Shown: one piece after another, positions 43,365-52,670 of the stretch
Layout of the letters: every line of letters starts with the position of its first letter
Numbering within the stretch: the stretch's first letter is position 1
Assembly: GCA_965243215.1 (NCBI GenBank)
Contig: CBDEUJ010000004.1
Span: 310,001-374,000 of the forward strand
DNA from: JAJEFO01 sp009843725
GTDB taxonomy: Bacteria; Pseudomonadota; Alphaproteobacteria; Rhodobacterales; Rhodobacteraceae
Reading direction: 5' to 3'
DNA: 64,000 nucleotides
Position numbers and translations under genes: made by a program
The notes under the pieces: generated by a model
What the model saw: the letters and a program-made list of their open reading frames with translations, nothing else
What the model was told of the DNA's origin: nothing
Database searches by the model: none

Positions 43365-44873
43365 ATGACGCTGGAACCATCTTTCGGCGCCTTCGAGGCC
43401 GCCTACGAGCGGGATGAAAACCAGTTGGTTTACACGCGCCTCGCTGCCGACCTGGACACGCCGGTCTCTCTCATGATGCGGCTCACGAGCGCGCAGGCCC
43501 ATTCGTTTCTCCTTGAGAGCGTGACCGGTGGCGAAGTGCGTGGACGCTACTCGATCATTGGAATGAAGCCGGATCTCGTTTGGCAATGCCTTGGGCAAAA
43601 GGCCCGGGTCAACCGGCATTTTCGCCACGACCCGGATGCCTTTGAAGAAGATCTTGAAGATCCGCTGACCTCGCTCAGGAAGATCATCGGCGAAAGCCGC
43701 ATCAATCTGCCGACCGACCTGCCAGCCGCCTCAGCCGGACTGTTTGGCTATCTCGGCTATGACATGATTCGGCTCGTCGAGAAGTTGCCCGACATAAACC
43801 CTGACCCTGTGGGTCTTCCCGACGCAGTCCTGCTGCGTCCCTCGGTGGTCGTCGTTCTTGACGGCGTGAAGGGCGACGTGATCATAGTCTCTCCGGCTTG
43901 GGCCAATTCCGGCCTTTCAGCGCGCGCCGCGTACAACCAGGCCGCTGAGCGCGTGATGGATGCCGTCCGCGATCTTGACCGACCCCTGCCTCCTGCAGGT
44001 CGCGACTTCGGAGACGAGGTGGGGGCGCCGGAACCGGTCTCGAACGTGTCCAAGGAAGACTACATGGCTGTAGTCGAAAGGGCTCGCGAGTACATTGCGG
44101 CAGGCGACATCTTCCAGGTTGTCGCTTCGCAGAGATGGACATTGCCGTTTGCGTTGCCGCCCTTCTCGCTCTATCGCGCGCTGCGCCGGATCAACCCTTC
44201 GCCCTTCATGTTCCATTTCGACTTCGGCGGGTTCCAGGTCATCGGCGCATCGCCTGAGATCCTGGTTCGTGTCTTCGATGGCAAAGTCACCATTCGCCCC
44301 ATTGCAGGCACTAGGGCACGGGGCAAGACGCCCGACGAGGATCGCGCCCTGGAAGCCGAGTTGCTGGCGGACGAAAAGGAATTGGCCGAGCATTTGATGC
44401 TCCTCGACTTGGGCCGGAACGATGTCGGTCGCGTCGCCAAGATCGGCACCGTGCGGCCCACCGAGGAATTCTCGATCGAGCGCTACAGCCACGTGATGCA
44501 CATCGTTTCCAACGTCGTTGGCGAACTTTCGGAGGAGCACGACGCGCTGTCCGCCCTGCTTGCTGGGTTGCCCGCTGGCACGCTTTCAGGCGCACCAAAG
44601 GTACGGGCAATGGAGATCATCGACGAGCTCGAACCGGAAAAGCGCGGAGTCTACGGCGGTGGTGTCGGCTACTTCAGTGCTGGCGGCGACATGGACATGT
44701 GCATCGCGCTACGCACCTCTGTCTTGAAAGACCGGAAGCTCTACATCCAGGCGGGGGGTGGCATCGTCTGGGACAGCAATCCCGAGGCGGAATGGATCGA
44801 GACGGTCGACAAGTCGGATGCCCTGAAAAAGGCTGCCGAGGACGCGGGCCGCTTCGTGCATAGCGGGAACTGA
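43365..44873 (+). CDS. trpE: Anthranilate synthase component I
   Basis: The 502 aa enzyme converts chorismate to anthranilate, using ammonia from TrpG. It has an N-terminal TrpE_N region with MMRLTSAQAHSFLLESV and GRYSIIGMKPDLVW (tryptophan feedback site region LLES), and a chorismate-binding domain with FMFHFDFGGFQVIGASPEILVR, IRPIAGTRARG, LLDLGRNDVGRVAKIG, LPAGTLSGAPKVRAMEIIDE and IQAGGGIVWDSNPE. ATG 43365 follows the ppiD-like stop by one base. Unusually, no trpG, trpD or trpC follows within 500 bp; the next gene is an anion transporter, so those genes must be elsewhere. Confidence 0.96.
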   Translation: MTLEPSFGAFEAAYERDENQLVYTRLAADLDTPVSLMMRLTSAQAHSFLLESVTGGEVRGRYSIIGMKPDLVWQCLGQKARVNRHFRHDPDAFEEDLEDPLTSLRKIIGESRINLPTDLPAASAGLFGYLGYDMIRLVEKLPDINPDPVGLPDAVLLRPSVVVVLDGVKGDVIIVSPAWANSGLSARAAYNQAAERVMDAVRDLDRPLPPAGRDFGDEVGAPEPVSNVSKEDYMAVVERAREYIAAGDIFQVVASQRWTLPFALPPFSLYRALRRINPSPFMFHFDFGGFQVIGASPEILVRVFDGKVTIRPIAGTRARGKTPDEDRALEAELLADEKELAEHLMLLDLGRNDVGRVAKIGTVRPTEEFSIERYSHVMHIVSNVVGELSEEHDALSALLAGLPAGTLSGAPKVRAMEIIDELEPEKRGVYGGGVGYFSAGGDMDMCIALRTSVLKDRKLYIQAGGGIVWDSNPEAEWIETVDKSDALKKAAEDAGRFVHSGN

Positions 44874-45404
44874 GCGTGCATTTCCGTGCCGCCACGGACA
44901 GCTCGGCGGTTCCATTGCTCCCTTCCGATACAAAGCACGAGGACAGGATCTTCCCACCCGCCGGCACCTAGCAGCCATCCACGACCAGAGCGGCTTCGTC
45001 GCGCCAGCAATGCCTTGGCTATGTGCCCCCATGGGCGCGCAGTTGCGTTGCGCGCAGAGCTTCGTGCAGGTCGCGGCAGTCAATTGCGGCCGGGTTCGCC
45101 ATCCGGCAATGGAAGTCTCTCCGTCAAATGCGCAAATCTCCGCAGGCGCGGGAAAATTGCTTGGCGGAACCCCGTAGACAAAGACCGCGTAGGCATGTCT
45201 CGGCGCTCGCCATCCTCGCTCACGGGGGCTGACGCTCCCTCCGCGCGGGCCGCCGCCATCCGCCACGCGATGCTCGACGGCAGGGCTGCACAAAGTGCTT
45301 GACATGCCCCGCAGCAGACAGACTCGGAGGATGGCCAGGCAGTTAGCAGTCTTATGCAGATGGGCTGAAATTGAAGCTGTAACTTGCACCGGCGGGTCAT
45401 CCAC
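44874..45404. other. Intergenic stretch, no gene seen
   Basis: About 530 bp between trpE and the SulP gene with only motif-free overlapping frames, where many relatives have trpG. No remnant of a glutamine amidotransferase (for example its GxCxG nucleophile region) was recognisable. Confidence 0.5.
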
Positions 45405-47711
45405 ATGACACCTGCGTTCCGGAATCTTGGATCCGAACTTCGCGAGGATGTCCTTTCGGCGAAAGCCGTTCCAGCGCTATCGGCAGGTTTCACATCCGGT
45501 CTCGCTCTGCTCGTTGCCGAAGTTGCCTTCGCCAGCTTCATCTTCTCCGGCGCATTGGCACCCTATTCTTCCCAAGGCATCGGCATGATCCTGTTCGGGA
45601 ACTTCGCCGCCTGCTTGATTGTTGCGCTGACGGGTGGCTATCGCGGTGCGGTTGCAGGTCTGTCTCCACCGCTCGTCGTCATCATGGCGTTGATCGCAAG
45701 CACGACGGACGGGCAAGGAAAGCCGCTGTTCATCACTGTGGCCTGTGCACTCATGATCGGCTCGTTCGCCACCGGCATTTGCTGCCTCATGATCGGACAC
45801 TTTCGTCTCGCCAATCTGGTGCGCTTCATCCCCTACCCCGTCGCAGCCGGTTTCGTGTCCGGAATCGGGGGCACCGTGTGCCTGGCGGCCATTTCGCTCA
45901 TGGGGGCGGGTCCGGACTGGCAGACGGCGTCCGCACTTCTGGACCCCGCCGTGCTGTGGGCATGGCTTCCGGGCACAGCGTACGGGACCGCGCTCTATTT
46001 CGCGATGAAGCGCTGGCGCAATGCGCTGATCCTGCCAGCAAGCGCGGTCGCCGCAGTTGGCGCATACCATCTCGCCCTCGGAGTCCTTGGCGTTTCCGGC
46101 GAAGAAGCGAGGGCGGCGGGCCTGCTGCTCGCGAGCACGACGGACGGAGGCCTGTGGCCCGCGCTGCTGCCTGCCGACCTGGCACTTGTGGAGTGGAGTT
46201 CGTTGGCCGCCCAAATACCCAACATTCTGACGCTTATGCTCATCGCCTTCATTTGCGTCGTCATGAACATTGCCGGGCTTGAACTTGCCGTAAATCAGGA
46301 TCTGGAATGGAATCGCGAATTCAAGGCATGCGGAACTGCCAGCGTGATTGCCAGCTTCGGAGGCGCGACCGTGGCAACGTTGATCGTGCCCACATCGCTG
46401 CGCAGCAAGCTGCTCAATGCCACCACCCGGCTTACCGGCATTGTCGCCGCATCGGTCGTCGGGTTCGCCCTTTTCCTCGGCGACGAGATGCTGGAATTCG
46501 TCCCTGCGGCCTTGGTCGGCGGCATCCTGATTTTCGCGGGTCTGGGCATGCTGGACGAAGGACTGGCCAAGAACCGCAAGCTTCTGCCTCGGGCGGAGTT
46601 TGCAATCGTTCTGATGATTTTTGCCGTGATTCTTCTATTCGGCCTGATCGAAGGCGTTGGCGCGGGCATGTTGGCCACACTCGTGTTCTTCACCGTGCGC
46701 CTCAGCCGCATTGACCTGATCGAATCCGAATTCACAGTGCGTGAACGGCGAAGCAACAAGGCGCGCAGCATACCGGACGGGGCAATTTTGTTGGAGGAAG
46801 GCGGGCGTGCGCACGTCTATCGGCTGCGCGGCTACATCTTCTTCGGCAGCGCCGACCCTCTGATCAGCCGCCTCAGAAAGACCGTTGACGGCCCTTCCCG
46901 TCCGGTCTGCCTGATGCTGGATTTCACGGCCGTTTCCGGTTTCGACTTCTCCGCAGTGAACGCGCTGTCCCGATTTCTGTGGGCAGCGAACGAAGCCGGG
47001 ACGAAAGTGGTCTTGAGCGCGGTGTCCGATCAGTTGAGTTCAAGCCTGAGCCGAAGCCTGCCTGAACCGGCATTTGAGGAACTGATTCTGAAGCCGGACA
47101 CGGACCGCGCCCTCGAATGCTGCGAGGACATCGTCATTTCGGCATGGAGGAAAGACGCGACCGCGGCAGAAGGCCAACGCACTGCCTTGCTGGAGCATGT
47201 CGGCCACAATCTCGAACGTCATCTGGAAAGGCAAATCGAATTCGAAAACTTGATGCATGAACTTCGCGACTGGCTCACGCCTTGCGAATATGCCGCCGAA
47301 GAGACCCTGGCAGGTGCAGATGGGGCCGGGGTGCGGCTGCAATTCTTGATCTCCGGTCGAGCCTCAGCGCGCGACGGCAAGGGCCTGCGTCTGCATCAAT
47401 TCGGTCCAGGCGACGCGATCGGACAAATGGATGCGTTCGGTGCGCAAACTGCCTCGGTGGTTGCAGATGAGCCGTGCCGGACGATGGCACTGACATCGTC
47501 CGCACGTCGCCGGCTGGAAACGGACGAGGAAGGGCTCGCCTTCAAGCTCTATCGATACCTGCTCGCCAAACAATTCGGATTGGAGCAGAAGGACGGCATC
47601 CCGGCTGCCATGTCCGGAGCCAAGGAGCGGCCCGCGCAGCGGAACATGGGAACGTCCCGAGCGGAAGAACCGTCACGACCGACTGGCCACCTTCGTGATC
47701 AGACGTCCTGA
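45405..47711 (+). CDS. SulP anion transporter with STAS and cNMP-binding-like domains
   Basis: The 768 aa product is a SulP/SLC26-type transporter; family substrates include sulfate, bicarbonate and dicarboxylates. The N-terminal 400 residues are multi-spanning, with PALSAGFTSGLALLVAEVAF, TGGYRGAVAGLSPPLVVIMA and NIAGLELAVNQDLEWNREF. A STAS domain lies at about 455-570 (VYRLRGYIFFGSADPLISRL, LDFTAVSGFDFSAVNALSRF). A third domain at about 630-730 has a cyclic-nucleotide-binding pattern (FLISGRASARDGKGLRLHQF, GPGDAIGQMDAFGAQTASV). The cNMP part lacks an obvious phosphate-binding Arg, so ligand binding is uncertain. ATG 45405 is preferred to an in-frame TTG at 45384. Confidence 0.87.
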   Translation: MTPAFRNLGSELREDVLSAKAVPALSAGFTSGLALLVAEVAFASFIFSGALAPYSSQGIGMILFGNFAACLIVALTGGYRGAVAGLSPPLVVIMALIASTTDGQGKPLFITVACALMIGSFATGICCLMIGHFRLANLVRFIPYPVAAGFVSGIGGTVCLAAISLMGAGPDWQTASALLDPAVLWAWLPGTAYGTALYFAMKRWRNALILPASAVAAVGAYHLALGVLGVSGEEARAAGLLLASTTDGGLWPALLPADLALVEWSSLAAQIPNILTLMLIAFICVVMNIAGLELAVNQDLEWNREFKACGTASVIASFGGATVATLIVPTSLRSKLLNATTRLTGIVAASVVGFALFLGDEMLEFVPAALVGGILIFAGLGMLDEGLAKNRKLLPRAEFAIVLMIFAVILLFGLIEGVGAGMLATLVFFTVRLSRIDLIESEFTVRERRSNKARSIPDGAILLEEGGRAHVYRLRGYIFFGSADPLISRLRKTVDGPSRPVCLMLDFTAVSGFDFSAVNALSRFLWAANEAGTKVVLSAVSDQLSSSLSRSLPEPAFEELILKPDTDRALECCEDIVISAWRKDATAAEGQRTALLEHVGHNLERHLERQIEFENLMHELRDWLTPCEYAAEETLAGADGAGVRLQFLISGRASARDGKGLRLHQFGPGDAIGQMDAFGAQTASVVADEPCRTMALTSSARRRLETDEEGLAFKLYRYLLAKQFGLEQKDGIPAAMSGAKERPAQRNMGTSRAEEPSRPTGHLRDQTS

Positions 47712-47869
47712 TGTCACAAGGCTGCCGTCGCCTGAAATGACCTAGGCACACATTGAGTTTCGCCGGATACCCTTCATGGGGATCCAACGGCCGCGGACGC
47801 GAGATCCCGCTCATGACACTCTCGGATGCGACCATCAGTTTGGTTGCGAGTCTTCAGGGCGCATTTGCC

Positions 47870-47909
47870 AAGCCCCACGCGGGCCGCAATTGAGGCCCGC
47901 GTGGGGCTT
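47870..47909. terminator. Perfect 16-bp stem hairpin after sulP
   Basis: AAGCCCCACGCGGGCC and its exact complement flank the loop GCAATTGA. It lies 160 bp after the SulP stop and about 90 bp before the alcohol dehydrogenase gene. The strength of the stem suggests a terminator, although no T-run follows. Confidence 0.6.
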
Positions 47910-47950
47910 CGGCCCTGTTCAACCGGAGTGTCATTTGATGTTACGCAGAA

Positions 47951-47984
47951 CGAGTTAACGTAGATTGTGTCATCAGTTAACTCG
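47951..47984. promoter_or_regulatory. Inverted repeat operator candidate before alcohol dehydrogenase
   Basis: CGAGTTAAC and GTTAACTCG are exact 9-bp inverted half sites 16 bp apart, ending 17 bp before the ATG at 48002. GTTAAC-centred palindromes of this spacing suit binding by a dimeric regulator near the promoter or start. No regulator gene adjoins it. Confidence 0.5.
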
Positions 47985-48001
47985 CTTGGGAGATGCACAG
48001 C

Positions 48002-49171
48002 ATGGCCAGGTCCGAGATTCTCAAGCCTCAGGATTGGACGATTCCAGTGCCCATCGCCTTTGGTCCCGGCCGCTTGGCGGAAATCGGGGGCAGATGCCAC
48101 AGCATAGGCATCAAGAGTCCCTTGATTGTTACCGACAAGGGTAGCCATGACTTGCCGTTTGTTGGGCAGCTGCAAGCATACCTGGCACAATCGGGACTAA
48201 GATCGGGTCTGTTCTGGGACATTTCGCCAAATCCGCGTGATGATGAGATCGGAGCCGGTTGCGCAGCATTTGTCGCTGGCGGCCACGATGGCATTATCGC
48301 CATCGGGGGCGGAAGCGCGATGGACGGCGGGAAAGCTATCTGTCTGACGGTGAAGAGCGGCTTGGACCTTTGGGCGTTCGAGTATGAAGAACCCGTACCT
48401 GATGCTGCGCCAGAATTCCCGGCCTTGATTACCATCCCCACCACCGCGGGCACTGGTGCCGAAACTGAAAGCACCGCGATGGTGACCCATGTCGAGAAGG
48501 GAATGAAATTCTGCATATGGCACCCGAAATGCAAACCGGCTTTGGCCTTGCTCGATCCGAAATTGACGCTTGGTTTGCCCCCGAACCTGACAGCCTGGAC
48601 CGGGGCGGACGCCATGACCCACGCGATGGAGGCCTTTCTCGTGCCTGGATTCCATCCGCTATGCGACGGAGCCGCGCTTGAAGGGTTGTCGCTGGTGGCG
48701 AAATTGCTTCCCGTCGCTGTCCGTGAACCAAACAATCTTGAAGCGCGCAGCGGAATGCTTGTTGGGTCTTGCCTTGCCGGAATTTCCTTTCTCAAAGGGC
48801 TGGGCCTCGTGCATGCAATCTCACATATGGTCGGCGCAGAATACGACACCCAACACGGCCTGACCAATGCGATCCTCTTGCCCGTCGTGTTGCGGTTCAA
48901 CTTGCCGGGCCAGGACGCCAAGATGACCCGAATGGCCGAGGTGATGGGCATTGAGGATCGAACTGTCGAAGGATTTGTCCGCGCTGTCGAATCGATGCTG
49001 GACGAGATCGAAATACCCAGGTCACTAGGCGAAATTGGCGTTCCAATGGATTGTGCAGGCAGGATCGCCCAGAAGGCTGTTCAAGACAGCGCCGCGTCCA
49101 CCAACCCAAGGCGAGCCTCTGTCGCTGAGATCAGCGATCTCGTGACGACGGCAATCTCGCGGGCCCGCTAG
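48002..49171 (+). CDS. Iron-containing alcohol dehydrogenase
   Basis: The 389 aa product belongs to the Fe-ADH (group III) family of NAD(P)-dependent alcohol or hydroxyacid dehydrogenases. The dinucleotide region has IIAIGGGSAMDGGKAICL and TIPTTAGTGAETESTAMV. The metal site is built from WTGADAMTHAMEAFLVP (Asp, His) and GLVHAISHMVGAEYDTQHGLTNAILLP (two His). ATG 48002 is preferred because GGGAG is nine bases upstream; an ATG at 47993 is also in frame. The physiological alcohol is unknown. An inverted-repeat operator candidate lies just upstream. Confidence 0.93.
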   Translation: MARSEILKPQDWTIPVPIAFGPGRLAEIGGRCHSIGIKSPLIVTDKGSHDLPFVGQLQAYLAQSGLRSGLFWDISPNPRDDEIGAGCAAFVAGGHDGIIAIGGGSAMDGGKAICLTVKSGLDLWAFEYEEPVPDAAPEFPALITIPTTAGTGAETESTAMVTHVEKGMKFCIWHPKCKPALALLDPKLTLGLPPNLTAWTGADAMTHAMEAFLVPGFHPLCDGAALEGLSLVAKLLPVAVREPNNLEARSGMLVGSCLAGISFLKGLGLVHAISHMVGAEYDTQHGLTNAILLPVVLRFNLPGQDAKMTRMAEVMGIEDRTVEGFVRAVESMLDEIEIPRSLGEIGVPMDCAGRIAQKAVQDSAASTNPRRASVAEISDLVTTAISRAR

Positions 49172-49342
49172 CACATGCGTGCCTGCCAAATCGGTCTTCC
49201 ATGCAACGCATGGTTGCCAAGGGAACCGATGCGAAGATCGTGAGCTATCGACCCTTGCTTCACCAAGGCTTGATCTGATGACTTGATTCGAGAATGCTTG
49301 CCAAGCCGCGCGACTCATCTGAATTCACGCAGGGCCATCGCG

Positions 49343-49981
49343 ATGTATAAGCTTTACTACGCGCTCAGGAGCGCCTCTATGGGCGTCCGGGTCATCCTTG
49401 ACGAAATCGGCACTCCGTACGAGCTTCTCGAAACGTCGATCGTGCAGGGTGAGCAACGGCCACACGAGCAAATGAAGATCAACCCAAATGGCTGGGTTCC
49501 AGTGCTGTCGTGGGACTCAGGCGCCATGTATGAATGCGCCGCGATAACGATCTTCTTGTGTGACCGCCACCCGGAATCTTGTCTCGCTCCCGCGATAAAC
49601 GGGCCGACACGGGCGCTCTATCTCCAGACGCTCGTCTATTTTTCCAACTCGGTGCAGAATGCGTTTCAGCTCACTTACTATCCCGACCGATTTGCCAATT
49701 CTTCCCAAGGAGAACCAGGCGCGCAGCAACGAGGCAATCGACGACTGCGAGAGACTTGGTCGGTGGTCGACCAGCAGATCGGCCACAAGGAATGGGTGCT
49801 GGGTGATCGCTTCAGCGCCGCCGACATCTACCTGTTCATGCTGACAACGTGGCTGCGCCCGGCCAAAGGGCATCCGTCGATCAAAGAATTTCCGAACGTA
49901 AGTCGTGTCGCGAGCGTTGTGGCGCAAAGACCAACCGTGCAACGAGTTTACGAGCCTTGGTTCGCCAACCCTGACTATTGA
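49343..49981 (+). CDS. Glutathione S-transferase family protein
   Basis: The 212 aa product has a thioredoxin-like N-terminal domain, MYKLYYALRSASMGVRVILDE, with NPNGWVPVLSWDSG (cis-Pro) and MYECAAITIFLCDRHPE (Glu-Ser/Cys-type glutathione contact). An all-helical C-terminal domain has GDRFSAADIYLFMLTTWLRP, the N-capping box region. No specific substrate can be read. The start at ATG 49343 opens the beta strand directly; the frame extends to 49283 without motif. Confidence 0.87.
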   Translation: MYKLYYALRSASMGVRVILDEIGTPYELLETSIVQGEQRPHEQMKINPNGWVPVLSWDSGAMYECAAITIFLCDRHPESCLAPAINGPTRALYLQTLVYFSNSVQNAFQLTYYPDRFANSSQGEPGAQQRGNRRLRETWSVVDQQIGHKEWVLGDRFSAADIYLFMLTTWLRPAKGHPSIKEFPNVSRVASVVAQRPTVQRVYEPWFANPDY

Positions 49982-50543
49982 TCGTCATCAGGACCAGAAC
50001 GGGCGCGAGTTCAGGCCTCAAACGCTGGCCCTGCCGGACCGATGCGATCGTGCCATGCCCGGCCATCGGGACACTAGCGCCGCTCGCAGAGTCGTCGTTC
50101 GTCTCCAAATCCCACCCCAGGTCACCGAGGCAACTGTACTGGCCATGTTTCGTGCCAAAGTGGGAACTGGAATCCTTGGCCTGCAAGAAATCAATGTGCT
50201 CAAGGATGCTTTCACCGCATGTCGCCAACGCCATCGCCTGGTCCCAAATTTCAAAGTGTCGGATCGGGTTGCACAGACCCTTGCCGCCACCAAGCGGGCA
50301 AACTGGCATCTCAAAGTGCGCGGCCATCAGAACGACAGCCGTCACGTCGTTGACGCCCGACCCGGAGAGCGTCCTTCGAGACGTGATGCGCCCCACGCTT
50401 GTTGAAGCCAATCCGCACCCGACGTCGCATGGTCGTCTTCAGCACACGGTCAGCCATGAACATAGTGCGCTCAACCCGCCTTGCTTCACTCCACGCGATG
50501 ACGAGACCATCCTGATGCGGACAGGAGGCCGGTTTGCGCAGTA
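49982..50543. other. 560-bp stretch without a recognisable gene
   Basis: Between the GST and metR stops (convergent). Two overlapping plus-strand frames (49905-50405, 49978-50691) show no motifs and run into metR antisense. Confidence 0.5.
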
Positions 50544-51455
50544 TCAGGTCGACATGCGCCGAGGCTTCAGCGGTTCCGTGCGTGCCAAGCGCAGCAGGTA
50601 CGCCATGAACGGCTGGCCGGTGTCCGTGTCTCGCGTGGCCGCAAAAAGCCGCCTTGTGATGCCCTTCTCGGTCAGCGGCCGGGTCACGTAGTCGGAATCA
50701 AGCTTCACGTCCCGCAGCACCCAGTCGGGAAGGACAGCGACGCCTCGGTTCGATGCGACGAGCAGCAAGATCACGGCCGTCAGTTCCACTTGCCGGATCG
50801 CGCGAGGCTCGACCTTTGCGGGCAGGAGCAGTTCCGTGAATGCGTCAAGCCTGGATCGATCCACCGGATAGGTGATCAGGGTCTCGTCGCGAAAGTCCTC
50901 AGCGATGACAAATTCCCTGTCGGCGAGCGGATGCTGCGACGACGCGACAAAGACCGGTTCATAGTCAAAGAGCGCCGAAAAGTCGATTCCGTGCAGGTCT
51001 TCCGGATCCGACGAAACGACAACGTCAACTTCCTCGCGCTGAAGCGCGGGCAACGCGTCGAAGGCCAGACCCGGGCGAATGTCCACGTCCACATCCGGCC
51101 AGGCCCGACGGAACTGCTCCAGAACCGGAAAGAGCCATTCGAAACACGCATGGCATTCGATTGCGATATGCAGCCTTCCGGACCGTCCCTGTCGGAGGTT
51201 GCGAAAGTCATCCTCCAGCGCCTCCACCTCGGGAAGCACCCGGTCTGCGAGCTTCAGGAACCGCATGCCCGCAGCTGAAAGCCGGAGCGGCTTGGTGCGG
51301 CGCACGAAAAGCTCAACACCGGCCTGATCCTCGAGCCCCTTCACCTGATGGCTGAGGGCGGACTGGGTTACGTTCATTTGGTCCGCAGCCCGCGCGAGAC
51401 CTCCGGCATCGTGAATCGCCTTGATCGTGCGCAAGTGGCGTAGTTCGAAGTGCAC
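50544..51455 (-). CDS. metR: LysR-type regulator, probably MetR
   Basis: The 303 aa product has an N-terminal winged helix (LRHLRTIKAIHDAGGLARAA, then VTQSALSHQVKGLEDQAGVELFVR) and a LysR effector domain. IECHACFEWLFPVLEQFRRAWPDVD is close to the E. coli MetR effector region. Its place directly divergent from metF supports MetR, the homocysteine-responsive activator of methionine genes. It begins with GTG 51455. The 92-bp intergenic region to metF contains a TTTGTGA-N16-TCACAAA inverted repeat that may be its binding site. Confidence 0.87.
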   Translation of the reverse strand: MHFELRHLRTIKAIHDAGGLARAADQMNVTQSALSHQVKGLEDQAGVELFVRRTKPLRLSAAGMRFLKLADRVLPEVEALEDDFRNLRQGRSGRLHIAIECHACFEWLFPVLEQFRRAWPDVDVDIRPGLAFDALPALQREEVDVVVSSDPEDLHGIDFSALFDYEPVFVASSQHPLADREFVIAEDFRDETLITYPVDRSRLDAFTELLLPAKVEPRAIRQVELTAVILLLVASNRGVAVLPDWVLRDVKLDSDYVTRPLTEKGITRRLFAATRDTDTGQPFMAYLLRLARTEPLKPRRMST

Positions 51456-51472
51456 CTGTCAGCCTCATAATC

Positions 51473-51502
51473 TTTGTGAATATTATGAAATTGTCTCACA
51501 AA
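51473..51502. promoter_or_regulatory. Inverted repeat in metR-metF intergenic region
   Basis: TTTGTGA and TCACAAA are exact half sites 16 bp apart, in the AT-rich centre between the divergent metR and metF. A LysR-type regulator would be expected to bind here. The E. coli MetR core is TGAA-N5-TTCA, so this is not an exact match. Confidence 0.45.
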
Positions 51503-51547
51503 TTGCCTCGTGGCACAAGATGCCCGACGCAAAGGAATCTCGAGCCA

Positions 51548-52414
51548 ATGCCCCTGCCCAGCCTGTCCTTCGAATTCTTCCCGCCCCAAGGAGTCCAAGC
51601 GTCGTTCCGGCTTTGGGATGCCGTAAGCGAGCTCGCTCCCCTTGGCCCCGAATTCGTTTCCGTGACTTTCGGCGCTGGCGGCGCGCAAAACGACCTGACG
51701 CTCGACACGGTCAAGACGATCACGAGGCACTTCGACCTCAATGTTGCGGCGCATCTGACCTGCTGCGGCGCGACCCGCGAGGAAACGCTGGCAGTTGCGG
51801 ATTCCTATGCTGCCGCTGGCGTCCGGGAGATCGTCGCATTGAGAGGTGACCCGTCGGCCGGCGCCGACGCGTTTCGCCCGCATCCTGGCGGTTTCGGGGA
51901 CAGTTGCGAGCTGATCTCGGCGCTTGATGAACTGAACAAGTTCAGCATACGCGCCAGTGCCTATCCCGACCCGCATCCCGAAGCGGCTGCACCGGGTGCG
52001 GATGTCGAGTGGCTGAAGCGCAAGGTCGATGCCGGTGCGTCGTCAGCTATTACCCAGTTCTTTTTCGAGGCGGAAAGCTACTTCCGCTTTCGTGACGCGT
52101 GCGACGCTGCCCGCATCGACGTGCCGATCATTCCTGGCATTTTGCCTATCGAGGACTGGACGCGGACAATGCGCTTCGCGAGACGCTGCGACGTACAGGT
52201 TCCCACTTGGCTGGCAGACGCCTTCGAGACCGCGCTGCGCGACGACCGCCATGATCTCCTGGCGATTTCCGTCTGCACGGAACTCTGCAGCGACCTGCTG
52301 GAAGGCGGTGTCGAAAGCCTGCATTTCTATACGCTCAACAAGCCGCACCTGACCCGCGAAGTGGTCCGCGCAATCAGAAGCGCTCCGACAGCCAGCCTTC
52401 GCTACGTGGCTTGA
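51548..52414 (+). CDS. metF: Methylenetetrahydrofolate reductase
   Basis: The 288 aa flavoenzyme reduces 5,10-methylene-THF to 5-methyl-THF for methionine synthesis. It starts with LSFEFFPPQGVQASFRLW, including the catalytic Glu of SFEFFPP, and has FVSVTFGAGGA, AHLTCCGATREET, IVALRGDP, KVDAGASSAITQFFF and IIPGILPI. The start is ATG 51548; the longer frame to 51476 overlaps the regulatory region. It is divergent from metR. Confidence 0.94.
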   Translation: MPLPSLSFEFFPPQGVQASFRLWDAVSELAPLGPEFVSVTFGAGGAQNDLTLDTVKTITRHFDLNVAAHLTCCGATREETLAVADSYAAAGVREIVALRGDPSAGADAFRPHPGGFGDSCELISALDELNKFSIRASAYPDPHPEAAAPGADVEWLKRKVDAGASSAITQFFFEAESYFRFRDACDAARIDVPIIPGILPIEDWTRTMRFARRCDVQVPTWLADAFETALRDDRHDLLAISVCTELCSDLLEGGVESLHFYTLNKPHLTREVVRAIRSAPTASLRYVA

Positions 52415-52670
52415 AGACGCGGCCAGCCCCATGGCACGCCGTGCGACGGCATCTGACTTGCCTAAGGCCGGCGTTCTCCGCTCACGCAAAGAATCGCCGC
52501 ACGCCTTGGCGGGCGGCCGAAAGACACCCGAAATGTCGTCCGGGCAGGTCTCACGAGATTGCGCGCTTTCACAAATTTGAAGTGACTCTCGGATCATCTC
52601 CTCCTATGGTGCCGACAAGAATGGTCGTGAAGACCATCAACGAGGCAACAGCCAAAAGAGGGCAGTTCTG

